A stretch of 7,345 nucleotides of DNA from Prevotella sp. UBA1395 (GTDB lineage Bacteria > Bacteroidota > Bacteroidia > Bacteroidales > Bacteroidaceae): NCBI GenBank assembly GCA_002305235.1, contig DBQL01000145.1, forward strand, positions 28,589 through 35,933, in the 5' to 3' direction. Positions 1-7,090 of the stretch are shown here, one piece after another. Numbering within the stretch: the first letter of the stretch is position 1; each line of letters opens with the position of its first letter. A program made the translations under genes and the position numbers. The notes beneath the pieces were generated by a model that did no database searches, was not told the origin of the DNA, and saw only the letters and a program-made list of their open reading frames with translations.

Positions 1-240
1 TTTTTCACCATTTTCACGTCTCATGACAAGGCGTTGGCAACGGGAAAGGCAAAAAACGGTATGGCTCAATATATTTCAACGGATATTTGCGCATGGAACG
101 CCAAGGCAATATCGAGCGAAAAGCCTATAAAAATGCAAATGCCGACACATCATCAGGGCCATGCGCCCGCATCATGCACCAAGGATTTTAGCATGGGCAA
201 ACAGAAATAAAAACTTAAATAACATTCAATAAACCAAAAA
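1..240. other. Left flank without a convincing gene
   Basis: No recognisable gene lies here. One + strand frame is open from base 1 to a TAA at 208-210, about 69 codons. Its translation (for example MAQYISTDICAWNAKAISSE) resembles no family I know, and nothing beyond base 1 can be seen, so it could be a gene tail or chance. The stretch becomes strongly A/T-rich after about position 185, as expected for a leader next to the promoter at 225-253. It also holds a copy of a motif found inverted at the right edge (63-80; see findings). Confidence 0.5.
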
Positions 241-253
241 TATATTACCTTTG
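225..253 (+). promoter_or_regulatory. Bacteroidota-type promoter for the metallopeptidase gene
   Basis: TACCTTTG at 246-253 fits the -7 consensus TAnnTTTG of the Bacteroidota primary sigma factor. The -33 element is poor: the best candidate is TTCA at 225-228, 17 nt upstream, in an A/T-rich stretch. Transcription would begin near 259 and give a leader of about 40 nt before the ATG at 299. Its position also argues against the in-frame TTG at 251 being the start codon, because that TTG lies inside the -7 element. Confidence 0.55.
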
Positions 254-298
254 CAACATCATTGCAGAATACTCATAAACATCACAAATCGACAACTT

Positions 299-1159
299 AT
301 GAGATTGACAGGCAGACGCGAAAGCAACAATGTGGAAGACCGCCGCGGCATGAGCACCGGGGCAAAGGCCGGTATCGGCGGCATTGGCGGCATCATCATG
401 ATCGCATTGTTCACCTTTCTTTCGGGTGGAAACCTTGGCGACGTGGTGACCAATGTGGTGCAACAAGGGGCCATGAACCAAGGAACAGAGCAATCCCAGC
501 AGCAGGGCGAACGCGAGTTTACGGCAGAAGAGCAGCAGCTGGCCAAGTTCTCTCGACAGATATTGGCTGCCACCGAAGACGTGTGGACCGAGCAATTCCA
601 AAAGATGGGGCGCAAGTACACCCCGCCCACACTCGTGCTGTTCACCTCGTCGGTGCAAAGCGCGTGTGGCGGTGCCACCTCGGCGGTAGGCCCGTTTTAC
701 TGTTCGGCCGACCAAAAACTATACATAGACCTCAGCTTTTTCTCTAACATGAAGAGCCAGCTGGGTGCCGACGGCGACTTTGCCTACGCCTACGTCATTG
801 CCCATGAAGTGGGCCATCACGTGGAAAACCTGCTGGGCATCTTGGGCAAGGCACACGAGCAGATGGCGCGGATGAACAGCACCGAGGCCAACAAGGTGAG
901 CGTAAAGCTGGAGCTTCTCGCCGACTATTATGCCGGCGTGTGGGCACATTATGACAACGAGGAATACCAAAGCCTCGAGGACGGCGACTTGGAAGAGGCC
1001 ATTCGCTGTGCCGAAGTGATCGGCGACAACTACCTTCAGGAGAAGGCGCGCGGCTATTCGCAACCCGAAACCTTCACCCACGGCACCTCCGAGCAACGCA
1101 TGAAATGGCTCAAGCTCGGCATCGAGACCGGCGACATGAGCCGCACCACCTTCGAATAG
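299..1159 (+). CDS. Neutral zinc metallopeptidase, YpfJ family (286 aa)
   Basis: A predicted membrane-anchored zinc metallopeptidase of the YpfJ/neutral zinc metallopeptidase family (PF04228 as I know it). The N-terminus MRLTGRRESNNVEDRRG matches the family's conserved opening (roughly MRWxGRRESxNVEDRR), which fixes the ATG at 299 over an in-frame TTG at 251. A Gly/Ile-rich transmembrane segment spans about residues 24-42, followed by a Gln/Glu-rich linker to about 80. The catalytic HEVGH is at 169-173: H169 and H173 are zinc ligands and E170 the general base. E205 in ELLAD downstream is the likely third ligand. The conserved segment with SACGGA and GPFYCSADQ lies before HEVGH. Length and motifs look intact. 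The active domain probably faces the periplasm, but topology is inferred. Substrate and physiological role are unknown for the family. It has its own promoter, and the next gene is 140 bp away. Confidence 0.93.
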   Translation: MRLTGRRESNNVEDRRGMSTGAKAGIGGIGGIIMIALFTFLSGGNLGDVVTNVVQQGAMNQGTEQSQQQGEREFTAEEQQLAKFSRQILAATEDVWTEQFQKMGRKYTPPTLVLFTSSVQSACGGATSAVGPFYCSADQKLYIDLSFFSNMKSQLGADGDFAYAYVIAHEVGHHVENLLGILGKAHEQMARMNSTEANKVSVKLELLADYYAGVWAHYDNEEYQSLEDGDLEEAIRCAEVIGDNYLQEKARGYSQPETFTHGTSEQRMKWLKLGIETGDMSRTTFE

Positions 1160-1299
1160 CTGGCCGCGTCACAGCGCCGACCTACCGCGGCGCCCGCCTC
1201 CGGACACGGTCTCCACACCTTGGCGAAAGCCCAAGCAGAGGATGGAGACAAGGATTGGCACGATTCTGCCAAGCCTGACACACAACCCAATATCACTCA
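1160..1299 (+). other. GC-rich spacer with nested inverted repeats (possible RNA structure)
   Basis: The spacer between the peptidase and the nucleotidase contains three pairings I can read directly. An outer stem joins GTCTCCA (1209-1215) to TGGAGAC (1243-1249). Inside it, CTTGGC-GAAA-GCC(C)AAG (1219-1235) forms a stem with a GNRA-type tetraloop and one bulged C. Just downstream, TTGGCA-CGATTC-TGCCAA (1255-1272) forms a second hairpin. The ATG follows 27 nt later. There is no U-tract, so these are not canonical terminators, and no TAnnTTTG promoter is present. It does not match a riboswitch that I recognise. It may shape mRNA processing, stability or translation of the nucleotidase gene, or may be a chance product of GC-rich sequence. 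Confidence 0.3.
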
Positions 1300-3039
1300 A
1301 TGAAGCAAGCATTACTCGCAGGGTGTCTCGCGGCACTCTGCATTTTCAATGGAACTATGGCCAAAGACAAGACGGTAACCCTGAAAATCGTAGAGACATC
1401 TGATGTGCACGGGGCATTTTTCCCATACGATTTCATCAACCGGAAACCAATGGCCGGATCGATGGCACGCGTGAGCAACTATCTCAAACGAGAGCGAGCC
1501 ACACACGGCCAAAACCTCATCCTGCTCGAGAACGGTGACATCCTGCAGGGACAACCTGTTTCTTACTACTCCAACTATCTCGACACGCTCAGTCACAACA
1601 TCGGGGCCGAGGTGGTAAACTATCTGCGATACGACGCGCAGTGCATCGGCAACCACGACGTGGAGACCGGGCACAAGGTCTATGACAAATGGATTGCCGA
1701 GCTGAACTGCCCCACGTTGGGGGCCAACGTCATCGACCTTGCCACCGGGAAATCCTATCTCAAGCCTTATACCATTATCGAGCGCGACGGCGTGAAAATC
1801 GGCATCCTCGGACTGATAACACCCGCCATACCCTATTGGCTGCCTCAAGAGCTGTGGAGCGGACTGCGATTCGACGACATGCTCGCCACCGCACGCCAAT
1901 GGACGAAGACGCTGCGCGAGAAAGAAAAAGTCGACTTCCTTATCGGACTTTTCCATTCGGGCCGCGAGGGGGGCATCACCACGCCCCACTATACGGAAGA
2001 CGCCGCGCTGCAGATAGCCCGCGAAGTACCGGGCTTCAACCTCGTGCTCTTTGGCCACGACCACACCCGATATGCCCAAACGGTGACCAACACGGCGGGC
2101 GAGGAGGTGGTATGCCTCGACCCGGCAAACAATGCCATGTATGTGGCTGAGGCCACTTTTACCCTCGGCAAGAAAGATGGCCGATGGCAGATACTGCGCA
2201 AAGAGGCGGCCTTGGCCGACATGCGGAAGGAGGAACCCGACCCCGAGTTCATGCGACACTTCGACACCCGCATACAGAAAACCACAGACTATGTGAGCGA
2301 GGAGATAGGCGAGTTCAAGCAAACCATTTGCACCCGCGACAGCTATTTCGGCAATTCGGCCTTCAACGACCTCATCCTCAACCTGCAACTGCAGATCACC
2401 GGTGCCGACATCTCGTTCAACGCACCCCTGACCTTCGACGAGAGCATCAAAGCCGGAAAAGTGCATGTGAGCGACATGTTCAATCTTTATAAGTTTGAAA
2501 ACCAGTTGTACGTGCTCCGCATGACCGGCGAAGAGATACGCAAATACTTGGAAATGAGCTACGACCAATGGGTGAACACCATGCAGTCGCCCGACGACCA
2601 CTTGCTGCTGCTCGACGTACGGGCACACGGCGACGCACAGCGCATGGGCTTCAAAAACTTGTTTTTCAACTTCGACTCGGCCGCGGGCATCGACTATGAG
2701 GTCGACGTAACCAAGCCCAACGGCAGCAAGGTCACCATCTTCCGCATGAGCAACGGCAAGCCTTTTGACGAGAAAGCCACCTATCGCGTAGCGACCAACA
2801 GTTACAGAGCCAACGGAGGCGGAGAGCTGCTCACCAAGGGCGCGGGCATTCCGCAAGACAGTCTCCCCGCACGTGTGATCTATCGGTCGGACAAAGACCA
2901 GCGACACTATCTCATGCAAGAGATCAGAAAGGCCGGCATCATGGACCCCAAGCCCAACCACAACTGGCGGTTCGTGCCCGAGACATGGGTCAAGGCCGCC
3001 GCCGCGAGAGACCGCGAACTGCTCTTCGGCAAGCAATGA
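1300..3039 (+). CDS. Exported bifunctional metallophosphatase/5'-nucleotidase (579 aa)
   Basis: A secreted nucleotide phosphohydrolase of the UshA/CpdB superfamily, expected to dephosphorylate nucleotides (or 2',3'-cyclic nucleotides) in the periplasm with a two-metal centre. Residues 1-21 form a Sec signal peptide ending TMA before KDK. The calcineurin-like metal ligands are all present: D35 and H37 (SDVHG), D80 (NGDILQGQ), N118-H119-D120 (GNHD), H219 (FHSGREGG), and H253 and H255 (GHDH). The C-terminal 5'-nucleotidase domain runs from about 335 to 545. Its SYRANGGGE motif (501-509) resembles the nucleotide-binding loop of CpdB/YfkN-type enzymes more than that of UshA, so the exact substrate is open. 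A TGA at 1276-1278 in frame blocks any upstream start. An LAGC at residues 6-9 mimics a lipobox but lies too near the N-terminus. It is followed after 49 bp by the NudC-type gene, with which it is probably co-transcribed. Confidence 0.92.
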   Translation: MKQALLAGCLAALCIFNGTMAKDKTVTLKIVETSDVHGAFFPYDFINRKPMAGSMARVSNYLKRERATHGQNLILLENGDILQGQPVSYYSNYLDTLSHNIGAEVVNYLRYDAQCIGNHDVETGHKVYDKWIAELNCPTLGANVIDLATGKSYLKPYTIIERDGVKIGILGLITPAIPYWLPQELWSGLRFDDMLATARQWTKTLREKEKVDFLIGLFHSGREGGITTPHYTEDAALQIAREVPGFNLVLFGHDHTRYAQTVTNTAGEEVVCLDPANNAMYVAEATFTLGKKDGRWQILRKEAALADMRKEEPDPEFMRHFDTRIQKTTDYVSEEIGEFKQTICTRDSYFGNSAFNDLILNLQLQITGADISFNAPLTFDESIKAGKVHVSDMFNLYKFENQLYVLRMTGEEIRKYLEMSYDQWVNTMQSPDDHLLLLDVRAHGDAQRMGFKNLFFNFDSAAGIDYEVDVTKPNGSKVTIFRMSNGKPFDEKATYRVATNSYRANGGGELLTKGAGIPQDSLPARVIYRSDKDQRHYLMQEIRKAGIMDPKPNHNWRFVPETWVKAAAARDRELLFGKQ

Positions 3040-3053
3040 TCTATCGATAAGTG

Positions 3054-3069
3054 CCGGCCCGCGGGCCGG
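3054..3069. repeat. Perfect 16-bp GC palindrome in the nucleotidase-NudC spacer
   Basis: CCGGCCCGCGGGCCGG equals its own reverse complement. As RNA it can form a 6-bp all-GC stem (3054-3059 with 3064-3069) closed by a CGCG loop. It starts 15 nt after the nucleotidase stop and ends 19 nt before the GTG start of the next gene. The downstream sequence is A-rich rather than U-rich, so it does not look like an intrinsic terminator. It could protect the upstream message from 3' decay, tune expression between the two genes, or bind a dimeric protein. Confidence 0.6.
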
Positions 3070-3088
3070 ACAAGAAAACCATACTCCG

Positions 3089-3907
3089 GTGAAAACATAC
3101 TACTTTATCTTCAGCAACAGCGACCTGCTTCTGCAAAAACAGCCTGACGGCTCCCACACCATCCCCTGTTGCGAAACCGTGCCCGTGGCCATCAAGCCTT
3201 GGACACATCTCATGAATATCACCCCTACGACCGACGGCACGTCGGTGAAGACCTTCAATGTCGACAATCCGCAGCAACTTGAGGTGACCGACGACACGCT
3301 GCGGCGAGACGGATACGAGTTTGTCTCACTGCGACAAACCTTCTATCACCTCCCCATGAACCTGTATCTCAAGGCCGGCAAATGCCGCGAACTGCTCTAT
3401 TGGGACCAAAACAGCAAGTTCTGTGGCGTTTGCGGGTCACCCATGCGCATGGCCACCGACATCTCCAAGCGGTGCACCGGCTGCGGCAAGGAGGTGTGGC
3501 CACAGCTGGCCACGGCCATCATCGTGCTCATTCATCGCGGCGACGAGGTGCTGCTGGTGCATGCCAAGAACTTCAAGGGCGATTTCTTCGGACTCGTGGC
3601 AGGCTTTGTCGAGACCGGCGAGACGCTCGAAGAGGCCGTGCGCCGTGAGGTGATGGAGGAGACCGGCGTGTCTGTCGATAACATCAGATATTTCGGGTCG
3701 CAGCCGTGGCCCTACCCCTGTGGGCTCATGGTGGGCTTCAATGCCGACTACGTGGCGGGCGACATTCACCTGCAACGCTCGGAACTGTCCAAGGGAAACT
3801 GGTTCCGTTACGACAACCTGCCACGCATACCGCAGAAGCTCTCCATCGCCCGCCGGCTGATAGACGCGTGGCTCGAGGGCTACAATATCGTGTCTACGCA
3901 AGACTGA
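3089..3907 (+). CDS. NAD(H) pyrophosphatase, Nudix family, NudC type (272 aa)
   Basis: A cytoplasmic Nudix hydrolase predicted to cleave NADH to NMNH and AMP; E. coli NudC also removes NAD caps from RNA 5' ends. A four-cysteine zinc ribbon is intact (C112, C115, C129, C132). It is followed by a complete Nudix box at 172-194 that satisfies GX5EX7REUXEEXGU, with REVMEETG at 186-193. The NudC-defining SQPWPYP motif is at 204-210, which separates it from ADP-ribose or 8-oxo-dGTP Nudix enzymes. The residues after that motif (CGLM) differ slightly from the E. coli QSLM. Length is close to E. coli NudC (257 aa). The start is GTG, giving MKTYYFIFSNSDLLL; no upstream ATG exists in frame, and the next in-frame ATG would remove part of the N-terminal domain. 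It lies 49 bp after the nucleotidase and 48 bp before the purine permease. Confidence 0.93.
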   Translation: MKTYYFIFSNSDLLLQKQPDGSHTIPCCETVPVAIKPWTHLMNITPTTDGTSVKTFNVDNPQQLEVTDDTLRRDGYEFVSLRQTFYHLPMNLYLKAGKCRELLYWDQNSKFCGVCGSPMRMATDISKRCTGCGKEVWPQLATAIIVLIHRGDEVLLVHAKNFKGDFFGLVAGFVETGETLEEAVRREVMEETGVSVDNIRYFGSQPWPYPCGLMVGFNADYVAGDIHLQRSELSKGNWFRYDNLPRIPQKLSIARRLIDAWLEGYNIVSTQD

Positions 3908-3955
3908 CACACACCCGCAACAATCCATTAACATCATAAAACATCAACCTTGGTT

Positions 3956-5257
3956 ATGAAAATCTTAGAGAAAGCCTTAGGATTCAATCCTGCCATCACC
4001 ACCCTTAGAACAGAGACTATTGCCGGCGCGACAACGTTTCTGACCATGAGTTACATCCTCGCGGTCAATCCGGCCATCCTCGCCACCACCGGCATGGACA
4101 AAGGTGCGCTGTTCACAGCCACGGCATTGGCATCGGCCATCGCCACCCTTCTCCTTGCATTCATGGCACGACTGCCGTTCGCACAGGCACCGAGCATGGG
4201 TCTCAACGCCTTCTTTGCCTTCACGCTTTGCCAAGCCATGCACTACACATGGCAGCAGTCGCTGGCCATCATGCTCGTCGAGGGACTCATCTTTCTGCTC
4301 ATCACCTTCTTCAATATTCGTGAGATGATTCTCGACTCCATTCCTCAAAACCTGCGTTACGCCATCTCGGCCGGCATCGGTATGTTCATCGCCTTCATCG
4401 GACTGAAGAACGCAGAGATCATCGTGCCCAAAGAAGGAACATTCGTAGGCTTGGGCGAATTTACCCCGATGTCTATCCTCGGCATCATCGCCATCATGCT
4501 GAGCGGCATCCTTATGGCCCGCAGGGTGAAGGGCGCGCTGTTCTATGGCATCATCGCCTCGACCATCATCGGCATCCCGATGGGCGTGACGCAGATTCCC
4601 GACAACTGGCTGCCCGTATCGGCACCCCACAGCCTAAGCCCTATCTTCTGCCGGTTCGACTTTGAGGGACTGGTCAATTACAACACCCTGTTGGTGGTCA
4701 TCTCACTGCTCATCGTCAATATTTTCGACACCGTGGGAACCTTGGTGGGCCTTGCCCAAAAGACCGGTATCGTGAAACCCGACGGCACCATACCCCAAGT
4801 GAAGGAAGCCATGATGAGCGATGCCTTCGGCACCACATGCGGCGCGATGCTCGGTTCGAGCACCATCACGACCTATATCGAGAGCGCGTCGGGCATCGCC
4901 GAGGGCGGACGCACGGGCATGACGAGCCTTGTCGTGGGTATGCTGTTCATCTTCTCGCTGCTCCTCTCGCCCATATTCCTGCTCATTCCTGCCGCCGCCA
5001 CCTCGGGCGCGCTGGTGCTTGTGGGCGTACTCATGCTCGACTCGGTCAAGAATATAGACCTCGGCGACATTGCCGAAGCCTTCCCCGCTTTCATCACCAT
5101 GATCACGATGGTGCTCTGTTACAGCATCGCCGACGGCATTTGCCTTGGCATCCTGAGCTTCGTCATCCTCAAACTCTGTCTCGGAAAATGGAAGGAACTC
5201 AACTGGACACTGCTCGTTCTCGCCGTGCTTTTTGTACTGAATTTCATGTTTGCGTGA
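3956..5257 (+). CDS. NCS2-family purine (adenine/guanine/hypoxanthine) permease, AzgA type (433 aa)
   Basis: An inner-membrane nucleobase importer, expected to bring in adenine, guanine or hypoxanthine with a cation. It is hydrophobic throughout and has the AzgA-subfamily signatures in order: TMSYILAVNPAIL (30-42), GLNAFFAF (82-89), DSIPQNLRYAISAGIG in the first third, NIFDTVGTL (255-263), and IESASGIAEGGRTGMTS starting at 308. N84, D258 and E309 lie at positions where AzgA-type proteins carry residues linked to substrate binding, so the site looks complete. Length is normal for bacterial AzgA/GhxP/PurP proteins. An in-frame TTG at 3950 is less likely than ATG 3956, which gives MKILEKALGFNP. 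No promoter motif is visible in the 48 bp upstream, so it is probably read with the NudC-type gene. Which purine it prefers cannot be told from sequence alone. Confidence 0.93.
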   Translation: MKILEKALGFNPAITTLRTETIAGATTFLTMSYILAVNPAILATTGMDKGALFTATALASAIATLLLAFMARLPFAQAPSMGLNAFFAFTLCQAMHYTWQQSLAIMLVEGLIFLLITFFNIREMILDSIPQNLRYAISAGIGMFIAFIGLKNAEIIVPKEGTFVGLGEFTPMSILGIIAIMLSGILMARRVKGALFYGIIASTIIGIPMGVTQIPDNWLPVSAPHSLSPIFCRFDFEGLVNYNTLLVVISLLIVNIFDTVGTLVGLAQKTGIVKPDGTIPQVKEAMMSDAFGTTCGAMLGSSTITTYIESASGIAEGGRTGMTSLVVGMLFIFSLLLSPIFLLIPAAATSGALVLVGVLMLDSVKNIDLGDIAEAFPAFITMITMVLCYSIADGICLGILSFVILKLCLGKWKELNWTLLVLAVLFVLNFMFA

Positions 5258-5276
5258 GCGAAAACTGACAAAATGC

Positions 5277-5307
5277 TTTGGAATAAGCGTTAAATTGTGT
5301 AATTTTG
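5277..5307 (+). promoter_or_regulatory. Bacteroidota-type promoter for the AspT-like transporter
   Basis: TTTG at 5277-5280 and TAATTTTG at 5300-5307 match the -33 and -7 elements of the Bacteroidota vegetative promoter, with an ideal 19-nt spacer. The start site would fall near 5312-5314, leaving a leader of about 20 nt before ATG 5332. This is the best promoter in the window and indicates that the transporter is transcribed independently of the purine permease that ends 74 bp upstream of that ATG. Confidence 0.8.
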
Positions 5308-5331
5308 CAAACTAATTCATGTAAACAAGAT

Positions 5332-7032
5332 ATGGACTGGCTAATTCATCTATTCACTACCCAAGACTCTGTGGCCCATATTACCTTACTCTATGGCATC
5401 GTGATCGCGATCGGAGTGCTGTTGGGCAAAGTCAAGATCGGGGGCATTTCCCTTGGTGTTACCTTCGTGCTCTTTGCCGGCATCGTGGCCGGGCACGTGG
5501 GATTCACTGCCCCAAAAGAGATTCTCACCTTCGTGCAAGACTTCGGATTGATACTCTTCGTGTTTTGTATCGGTCTGCAAGTAGGCCCGGGATTCTTCGA
5601 AAGTTTCCGCAAAGGCGGTGTCACCCTCAACATGCTCTCCACGGCAATGATCTTTCTCGACGTGCTGGTGATGTTTGCATGCTACTACCTCTTCTTCGAC
5701 ACGAGTAACCCAACCAACCTGCCTATGATGGTCGGTACGCTCTATGGTGCCGTGACCAACACCCCGGGACTCGGCGCAGCCAACGAGGCTCTCAATGCCG
5801 TTTATACCCAAGGCGAGGTGCCGCAGATAGCCAACGGCTATGCCTGCGCCTATCCGCTCGGTGTGCTGGGCATCATCGGAGCAACCATCGCCATCCGATA
5901 TATCACCCGCACGAAACTCAAAGACGAAGAGCAAGAGCTTGACAACGCCGAGGCTGAAAACCCGCACGCCAAGCCACACGCCATGACACTGCGCGTGACC
6001 AACACATACATCGCCGGCCGAAACCTCATGGAGATTTCCGAGTTCCTCAACCGTGACATCGTCTGCACGCGACTCAACCACAACGGCGAGCTTGTCACGC
6101 CCAAGCGAGACACCATCTTCAACATCGGCGACGAGGTGCTCATCGTATGCGCCGAGGCCGATGCCGAGGCCATCAAGGCATTCATCGGCCCGGAGATTGA
6201 GGTGGAATGGAACGACCGCGAGTATGAGAACCAGCAGCCCATGATCTCCAAGCGCATCGTGGTGACCAATCCCAAGATGAACGGCAAGACACTCGGCAAG
6301 ATGCACTTCTCAAGCGTTTTCGGCGTGAATGTCACACGAATCTCCCGTCAGGGCATGGACCTCTTTGCCTCGCGCAACCACCATTTCCACGTGGGCGACA
6401 AGATCATGGTCGTCGGTCGTGAAGAAAACGTGAACCGTGTGGCCGAGATGATGGGCAATTCGGCCAAGCGACTCAACGCCCCCAACATCGCCACCATCTT
6501 CATCGGAATCGTTGTCGGAATACTCTTCGGCAGCATACCCCTCTCCATTCCGGGCATGCCCGTGCCTCTGAAGCTCGGTATTGCCGGCGGACCGCTGATC
6601 ATCGCCATCCTCATCGGACGATTCGGATACCGCTTTAAGTTGGTTACCTACACCACCACTTCGGCCAACATGATGCTCCGTGAGATAGGTCTCGTGCTGT
6701 TCTTGGCCAGCGTCGGCATCAAGGCCGGGGCCGGATTCTGGCAGACCGTGGTAGCCGGCGACGGACTGAAATATGTATATACCGGATTCCTCATTACCGT
6801 GATCCCCATCCTCATCATCGGAACCATCGCACGGTTGAAATACAAGTTCAACTATTTCACCATCATGGGATTGATCGCCGGAACCTATACCGACCCGCCC
6901 GCATTGGCTTATGCCAACGCCGCATGCAGCAAGGAAGCGCCGGCAGTGGGCTATTCCACGGTATATCCGCTCAGCATGTTCCTCAGAATCCTCACGGCAC
7001 AGATCATCGTGCTGTTCTTCTGCGGAACGTGA
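5332..7032 (+). CDS. AspT/YidE-family putative transporter with two RCK_C domains (566 aa)
   Basis: An inner-membrane carrier of the aspartate:alanine exchanger (AspT/YidE/YbjL) family. Two hydrophobic bundles flank a soluble core. The N-terminal bundle spans about 15-205 and the C-terminal bundle about 383-566. The core carries two tandem RCK_C/TrkA_C domains, about 219-289 and 305-376, each with the end pattern of a hydrophobic strand after GD ([18 protein letters not shown]). The halves are duplicated: [20 protein letters not shown] (70-89) matches [20 protein letters not shown] (451-470), and [13 protein letters not shown] (139-151) matches [13 protein letters not shown] (517-529). Length fits the family (about 540-570). 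The start is ATG 5332; an in-frame TTG at 5305 lies inside the promoter. AspT exchanges aspartate and alanine, but most relatives have no proven substrate, so none is assigned here. RCK_C domains suggest ligand gating. A strong terminator follows. Confidence 0.92.
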   Translation: MDWLIHLFTTQDSVAHITLLYGIVIAIGVLLGKVKIGGISLGVTFVLFAGIVAGHVGFTAPKEILTFVQDFGLILFVFCIGLQVGPGFFESFRKGGVTLNMLSTAMIFLDVLVMFACYYLFFDTSNPTNLPMMVGTLYGAVTNTPGLGAANEALNAVYTQGEVPQIANGYACAYPLGVLGIIGATIAIRYITRTKLKDEEQELDNAEAENPHAKPHAMTLRVTNTYIAGRNLMEISEFLNRDIVCTRLNHNGELVTPKRDTIFNIGDEVLIVCAEADAEAIKAFIGPEIEVEWNDREYENQQPMISKRIVVTNPKMNGKTLGKMHFSSVFGVNVTRISRQGMDLFASRNHHFHVGDKIMVVGREENVNRVAEMMGNSAKRLNAPNIATIFIGIVVGILFGSIPLSIPGMPVPLKLGIAGGPLIIAILIGRFGYRFKLVTYTTTSANMMLREIGLVLFLASVGIKAGAGFWQTVVAGDGLKYVYTGFLITVIPILIIGTIARLKYKFNYFTIMGLIAGTYTDPPALAYANAACSKEAPAVGYSTVYPLSMFLRILTAQIIVLFFCGT

Positions 7033-7054
7033 CACGCAAGATTTTATAACAACA

Positions 7055-7090
7055 AAAAGCCCGACAGCGTTTTCTGTCGGGCTTTTATTT
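7055..7090 (+). terminator. Rho-independent terminator after the AspT-like gene
   Basis: A 13-bp perfect stem pairs AAAAGCCCGACAG (7055-7067) with CTGTCGGGCTTTT (7074-7086) around the loop CGTTTT, followed by ATTT. It begins 22 nt after the TGA of the transporter. The run of A before the stem gives a U-tract on the opposite strand as well, so it could stop transcription from both directions. It closes the transcript that begins at 5277-5307. Confidence 0.93.

Noticed and set aside
235..242. CAAAAATA, a TAnnTTTG-type -7 motif on the - strand (TATTTTTG)
   Set aside because: No TTTG-type -33 element lies at a proper distance, and no gene is seen on the - strand to the left. In such an A-rich stretch the match is easily accidental.
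251..253. TTG start codons giving N-terminal extensions of three genes (251, 3950, 5305)
   Set aside because: Those at 251 and 5305 lie inside -7 promoter elements, and at 3950 an ATG follows two codons later. The ATGs at 299, 3956 and 5332 give N-termini typical of their families.
1315..1326. Lipobox-like LAGC at residues 6-9 of the nucleotidase
   Set aside because: Only five residues precede it, too few for an n-region and hydrophobic core, and a TGA at 1276-1278 rules out a longer N-terminus. A standard signal peptide ending at A21 fits better.
1312..3036. Antisense open frame of 574 codons opposite the nucleotidase gene
   Set aside because: It covers almost exactly the length of a well-supported gene and its translation is a low-complexity His/Val/Glu-rich mix with no family motifs. 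It is what strong codon bias on the + strand produces on the other strand.
3931..3946. ACATCA direct repeat before the purine permease gene
   Set aside because: It is only 6 bp repeated twice in a short A/C-rich leader, with no further copy or symmetry.
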